The notes beneath the pieces were generated by a model that did no database searches, was not told the DNA's origin, and saw only the letters and a program-made list of their open reading frames with translations. This document shows, one piece after another, positions 60,584-64,000 of a DNA stretch of 64,000 bases. The first letter of the stretch is position 1; each line of letters begins with the position of its first letter. The DNA is taken from NCBI RefSeq assembly GCF_002813915.1, contig NZ_CP019335.1, forward strand, positions 2,277,777-2,341,776, in the 5' to 3' direction. Both the position numbers and the translations under genes were made by a program. Source of the DNA: Tenacibaculum sp. SZ-18 (lineage in GTDB: Bacteria > Bacteroidota > Bacteroidia > Flavobacteriales > Flavobacteriaceae).

Positions 60584-61900
60584 CTATTCGTCTTTCCAGT
60601 TTAATCTATCCATTTGACTATACTGCCATGGCGCTCCATTGTTTTCTATATTTGTCATCATCATATTCAACTCTTGCGGCGCAGCAGACTCTTCCATTAC
60701 TAAATACCTTCTCATATCCATAATAATAGATAATGGATCGATATTTACAGGACATTCTTGAACACAAGCGTTACAACTAGTACAAGCCCAAAGCTCCTCT
60801 CTCGTAATGTAATCATCTAATAATTGTTTACCATCAGGATTAAACTGACCTTCGTTGGCATCGATATTTTTTCCTACTTCCTCTAAACGATCACGAGTAT
60901 CCATCATAATCTTACGAGGAGATAACTTTTTCCCTGTTAAATTTGCTGGACAAGATGATGTACAACGTCCACATTCAGTACAGGTGTAAGCATTCATTAA
61001 CTGAACCCAATTCAAATCTGTAACATCAGAAGCTCCGAACTTTTCTGGAACCTCATCTTCAGCACCTTCTTCGGGCATGGCGTATGGATCTGCATCTGGA
61101 TCCATCATCATTTTGACCTCATTCGTAACTGACTCTAAATTATTAAACTGTCCTTTAGCATCTAAATTCGCAAAGAATGTATTTGGGAATGCTAATAAAA
61201 TGTGTAAATGCTTAGAATAATATAAATAGTTAAGGAAAATCAAAATCCCAACAATATGTAACCACCAAGCTGATTTTTCAATGGTATGAAGTGCATTATC
61301 TGAAACCCCTTCAAACCAAGGTGCAATAAATTGAGAAATAACATTACCTGCACCGGCTTCTTGAAATGGTGTATCAGTAGCATTCATTACTAAAAATAAT
61401 GTCATTAAAACAATTTCGAAATATAAAATAATATTTCCATCGTTTTTAGGCCATCCTTCCATTTCCGCACTCATAAAACGTTTAATTCTTTCAATATTTC
61501 TTCTAAACCAGAAAATAATTACAGCCACAAGAACTAATAATGCTAAGATTTCAAAAGAACCAATTAAGAATCCATATAAACCGTTTCCTATTAAAGGTTG
61601 AAATACACGATGTGTTCCGAATAACCCATCAATAACTATTTCAAGTAATTCGATATTAATTAATATGAAACCAACATAAACTACAATATGTAAAACTCCA
61701 GAAACAGGACGGCGTACCATTTTGTATTGCCCTAATGCAATTTTTGCCATATTCTTCCAACGCTCAGGTTTTCGATCAGTTCGATCAATATCCTTCCCTA
61801 ATTTAATGTTGCGAATCAGTTTTCGAACATTCATCACAAAATACCCTATACCTGCAATTAAAATAAATGCAAAAAAGATGTTTGGTATGATTTTTTCCAT
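60584..61900 (-). CDS. Membrane (Fe-S)-binding protein with two 4Fe-4S clusters
   Basis: 438 aa. N-terminal half with about five or six membrane helices and spaced His residues (VLHIVVYVGF, WLHIVGILIF), like NarI/HdrE haem-binding subunits; C-terminal ferredoxin part with CTECGRCTSSCPANLTGK (about 312-329) and CTSCNACVQECPVNIDP (about 373-389), the first ending the first cluster with C-x2-C-x2-C-x3-CP. It probably passes electrons between the quinone pool and the CCG subunit encoded just downstream. This gene pair is widely kept in Flavobacteriia. Confidence 0.92.
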   Translation of the reverse strand: MEKIIPNIFFAFILIAGIGYFVMNVRKLIRNIKLGKDIDRTDRKPERWKNMAKIALGQYKMVRRPVSGVLHIVVYVGFILINIELLEIVIDGLFGTHRVFQPLIGNGLYGFLIGSFEILALLVLVAVIIFWFRRNIERIKRFMSAEMEGWPKNDGNIILYFEIVLMTLFLVMNATDTPFQEAGAGNVISQFIAPWFEGVSDNALHTIEKSAWWLHIVGILIFLNYLYYSKHLHILLAFPNTFFANLDAKGQFNNLESVTNEVKMMMDPDADPYAMPEEGAEDEVPEKFGASDVTDLNWVQLMNAYTCTECGRCTSSCPANLTGKKLSPRKIMMDTRDRLEEVGKNIDANEGQFNPDGKQLLDDYITREELWACTSCNACVQECPVNIDPLSIIMDMRRYLVMEESAAPQELNMMMTNIENNGAPWQYSQMDRLNWKDE

Positions 61901-61991
61901 GTAAAAAATTGATTATAAAAATTTAAATAATTAAAACTACTGTATAGTTGTTTGTTATGATGTTTGTTTTTTTCTTATTTTCAGTAATTCC

Positions 61992-62957
61992 TTATTCGTT
62001 ACTTACATTTTCATTATTCTTATCCTCGTTATAAGGCTTTGGTTTTTTACCAAATAAAGAAAAATGCACGAAACGCTTAGGATTTAGTTTCATCTCTCTT
62101 AGCAACTCTTCCATTTCTTTAGTTGCGTTTGTAAGATTTGTGTAAAGTTGTTCATCAGACATTAATTTCCCTACCGTTCCTTTACCGCTTTCAATACCTT
62201 TAATTAAGTTGTTAACGTTAGAAAGTGTCGATTCCAATTTCTTTACAGTCGCACCAAGATCAGATTTTGCTAAATCACCGGAAACTTTAGAAAAATCATC
62301 TGTAATCTTTTTCGTGTTATCAAAAGTTACACTTATCTTTTCTTTGTTTGATTCGAGTATGTCATTAAATGAAACCATTGTGTTATTCAAACTAGAAACT
62401 GTATTTTCGATACCAATGACACTACGATTTAAACTTTCACGAGCCTTTTTATCAAGTACTTGATTTAAACCTATAAGAAGTGAATCAGCTTCAACTAAAA
62501 CATTTTCAAGCTTCGCCTGAATTGGATTCAACTTTTCACCAACAGATGAGAATAAATCAGACTCAATTTCTCCTTTTAAATAATCACCAGAAACTGCCAT
62601 TTCTCCTTCATAATTTGGAATAATCGCTAAATTTTGACCTCCCATTAATCCAGCTGAATATATTTTCGCAATACTAGCTTTAGAAAACTGAAAATCATCT
62701 TCTAATGACAAGCGCACTAATAAGCTACCTCGTTTATCAAGTTTTGGATTAAAGTTAATGGCATCAACTTTTCCTACTTGAAGTCCATTAATAGTGACAA
62801 CACTCGCCTCGTTTAATCCATTTATATTATCATATTCAACATAAAAATGCCGTGAGTTTGGACTAAATAAGTCCTGTCTCTTCATAAAATTATACCCCCA
62901 AACACCTAGAGCTATAATTAATAATGCTATGATTCCTGTTTTAAGTTCTTTTGACAT
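61992..62957 (-). CDS. MlaD/MCE-domain protein
   Basis: 322 aa when started at the ATG at 62957 (a TTG six bases upstream is less likely). N-terminal membrane helix (about 6-24), an MCE/MlaD domain (about 35-115; NINGLNEASVVTINGLQVGKVD), then a long coiled coil (about 140-290). Component of a lipid-transport ABC system in the periplasm. The ATPase and permease genes are not in the window. It follows the amidase gene on the same strand, 67 nt away. Confidence 0.92.
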   Translation of the reverse strand: MSKELKTGIIALLIIALGVWGYNFMKRQDLFSPNSRHFYVEYDNINGLNEASVVTINGLQVGKVDAINFNPKLDKRGSLLVRLSLEDDFQFSKASIAKIYSAGLMGGQNLAIIPNYEGEMAVSGDYLKGEIESDLFSSVGEKLNPIQAKLENVLVEADSLLIGLNQVLDKKARESLNRSVIGIENTVSSLNNTMVSFNDILESNKEKISVTFDNTKKITDDFSKVSGDLAKSDLGATVKKLESTLSNVNNLIKGIESGKGTVGKLMSDEQLYTNLTNATKEMEELLREMKLNPKRFVHFSLFGKKPKPYNEDKNNENVSNE

Positions 62958-63023
62958 AAGCAAAGTTTGCTAGCCACGAAATTACTAATAATTTTCTTGA
63001 GAACAGATTAGATTTTTTCTAAA

Positions 63024-64000
63024 TTATGGTTTTTTTAGCGCTTCTCTAAGGGATATTTTAGTCCCATTTAAAAAAGCCACAATAAATGCATCTTTATGCC
63101 CAGCTTTTTTAGCTTCTTTTAACGCTATCTTTACTTTTGTAAAACTTTCTGAAGAACCATAATAATATTTGTAATATTCATCAATCACAAGCACCTCTAC
63201 GTTTTCTAATCCTTGAAAATTAAAGTTATCTTGAGAAAGGTATCTTTTGGATGCTGCTATCTGAACTTTGAATTCAATTTTATCAATTTTATTCTCGATT
63301 ACCTTAGGCTTCTCAGTATTTGAAGCAATTGTTGGTTTATTCTCTTTAACTTTCTCAATCAATTTTTTCTGACTATTCCTAACAGCAACAACTGTATCGG
63401 AACTAGTAATATCTTTTTTTATTGGGACAACTTTAACCACTTCCTTCTTTGGAGTTTCTTTTACTTTTACTTTTTTTGGTGGTGTTACTACTACTGAAAA
63501 CTCCTTTTTATCTGATCCTATTTTAACTAAACTATTCGGCTTGTCAGTCCTTTTTGTTTTATTGCTTATAATATCACTTTTCGATTCAGGTATTTTCTTT
63601 CTAATAACTTTTTGGTCCTCTACAGTATTCAGTTTAATACGGTCAATATACTTTTCAATCCCTTTTGCAATTGCACTGGCCATCCTTAACTGACCTGCAC
63701 CCGAATTTAAAAATTTTCCTTCTGCCTTATTTGTAAGAAACCCTAATTCTATAAGAACGCTTGGCATTACAGTTTCTCTTAGTACCAAAAAGTTATTCTG
63801 CTTTACGCTTCTACCGAATCTTTTAGCTCTTCTAAAATTACCTTGAACAAGTTCTGCAAATGCTAAACTTTCATCTAAATTCTCTTCCTGTAACATTGAT
63901 AAACTTATTACAGATTCGGGAGAATTTGGATCGTAATCATAATTCTGTTTGTAATTATCTTCTAAAAGAATTACTGCGTTTTCTCTTTTCGCAATTTCTA
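63024..64000 (-). CDS. N-acetylmuramoyl-L-alanine amidase, N-terminal part missing
   Basis: Frame open through the window edge. The visible N-terminal portion reads AKRENAVILLEDNYKQNYDY, then ISLSMLQEENLDESLAFAEL, FLVLRETVMPSVLIELGFLT and NSGAGQLRMASAIAKGIEKY, a match to the C-terminal half of Amidase_3 catalytic domains. The catalytic Glu is in LIELGF. A Lys/Thr/Val-rich linker (about 125-210 of the visible part) and a SPOR-like domain at the end (FKVQIAASK, YYGSSESFTKVKIALKEAKK, AFIVAFLNG) follow. It would cleave peptide stems from peptidoglycan at the division site. An ATG at 63896 is internal and not the start. Confidence 0.88.
   Translation of the reverse strand, partial: EIAKRENAVILLEDNYKQNYDYDPNSPESVISLSMLQEENLDESLAFAELVQGNFRRAKRFGRSVKQNNFLVLRETVMPSVLIELGFLTNKAEGKFLNSGAGQLRMASAIAKGIEKYIDRIKLNTVEDQKVIRKKIPESKSDIISNKTKRTDKPNSLVKIGSDKKEFSVVVTPPKKVKVKETPKKEVVKVVPIKKDITSSDTVVAVRNSQKKLIEKVKENKPTIASNTEKPKVIENKIDKIEFKVQIAASKRYLSQDNFNFQGLENVEVLVIDEYYKYYYGSSESFTKVKIALKEAKKAGHKDAFIVAFLNGTKISLREALKKP

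Overview
The window looks like chromosome from a marine, aerobic member of the Flavobacteriaceae (Bacteroidota). The base composition is strongly AT-rich. Promoters match the Bacteroidota -7 form TAnnTTTG, ribosome binding sites are weak, and proteins typical of the group are present (DUF6090, DUF4412-like, a CarboxypepD_reg/VWA protein, HXXEE, menaquinone genes). No tRNA or rRNA gene, CRISPR array or intact insertion sequence was seen. The genus cannot be fixed from sequence alone.

Layout. 1-865: the end of a Wzx-like flippase gene. 866-2156: a gene-free stretch with four copies of a hairpin-plus-conserved-tail repeat, probably small RNA genes on the minus strand. 2157-7803: a signalling island with a LytTR response regulator, an Hpt protein, a four-PAS histidine kinase, a single-domain receiver and a GAF histidine kinase. 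8194-32644: a large cobalamin (B12) locus in three transcription units. The first (+) is cobQ, cobC-like decarboxylase, cbiB and a P-loop kinase. The second (+) lies behind a cobalamin riboswitch and holds a [2Fe-2S] protein, a Rossmann-fold protein, cobA and cbiX. The third (-) runs from cobW to cobN and holds cobW, pduO, cobI, cobJ-cobH, bluB, cobL, cbiG-cobM, cbiJ/cobK, cbiD, a NiCoT-type transporter, a chlI/chlD-like chelatase subunit, cbiA and cobN. Together these cover uroporphyrinogen III to adenosylcobinamide phosphate, plus the lower ligand base. The nucleotide-loop genes (cobU/cobP, cobS, cobT) and a Met8/CysG dehydrogenase are not in the window.

32645-53841 is a looser accessory region. 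It has secreted and membrane proteins of unknown function, a TlpA thioredoxin, a decayed IS3 transposase end, an amino acid permease, a GNAT protein, a membrane-linked MutS-like ATPase, a lipoprotein esterase and a VWA/TonB-plug protein. Several gene ends between 43 and 48 kb carry related short inverted-repeat motifs. 53842-59097 is a menaquinone cluster (menE, menC, menA) with interleaved housekeeping genes. 59105-64000 carries two iron-sulphur redox proteins, an MlaD/MCE protein and the 3' part of an N-acetylmuramoyl-L-alanine amidase gene.

The most interesting parts are: two uncharacterised genes that sit first in the riboswitch-controlled operon before cobA and cbiX; the coexistence of early-insertion (CbiX) and late-insertion (CobN plus ChlID-like) cobalt chelatases in one locus; the putative small RNA array; and the recurring 3'-end motifs in the accessory region.
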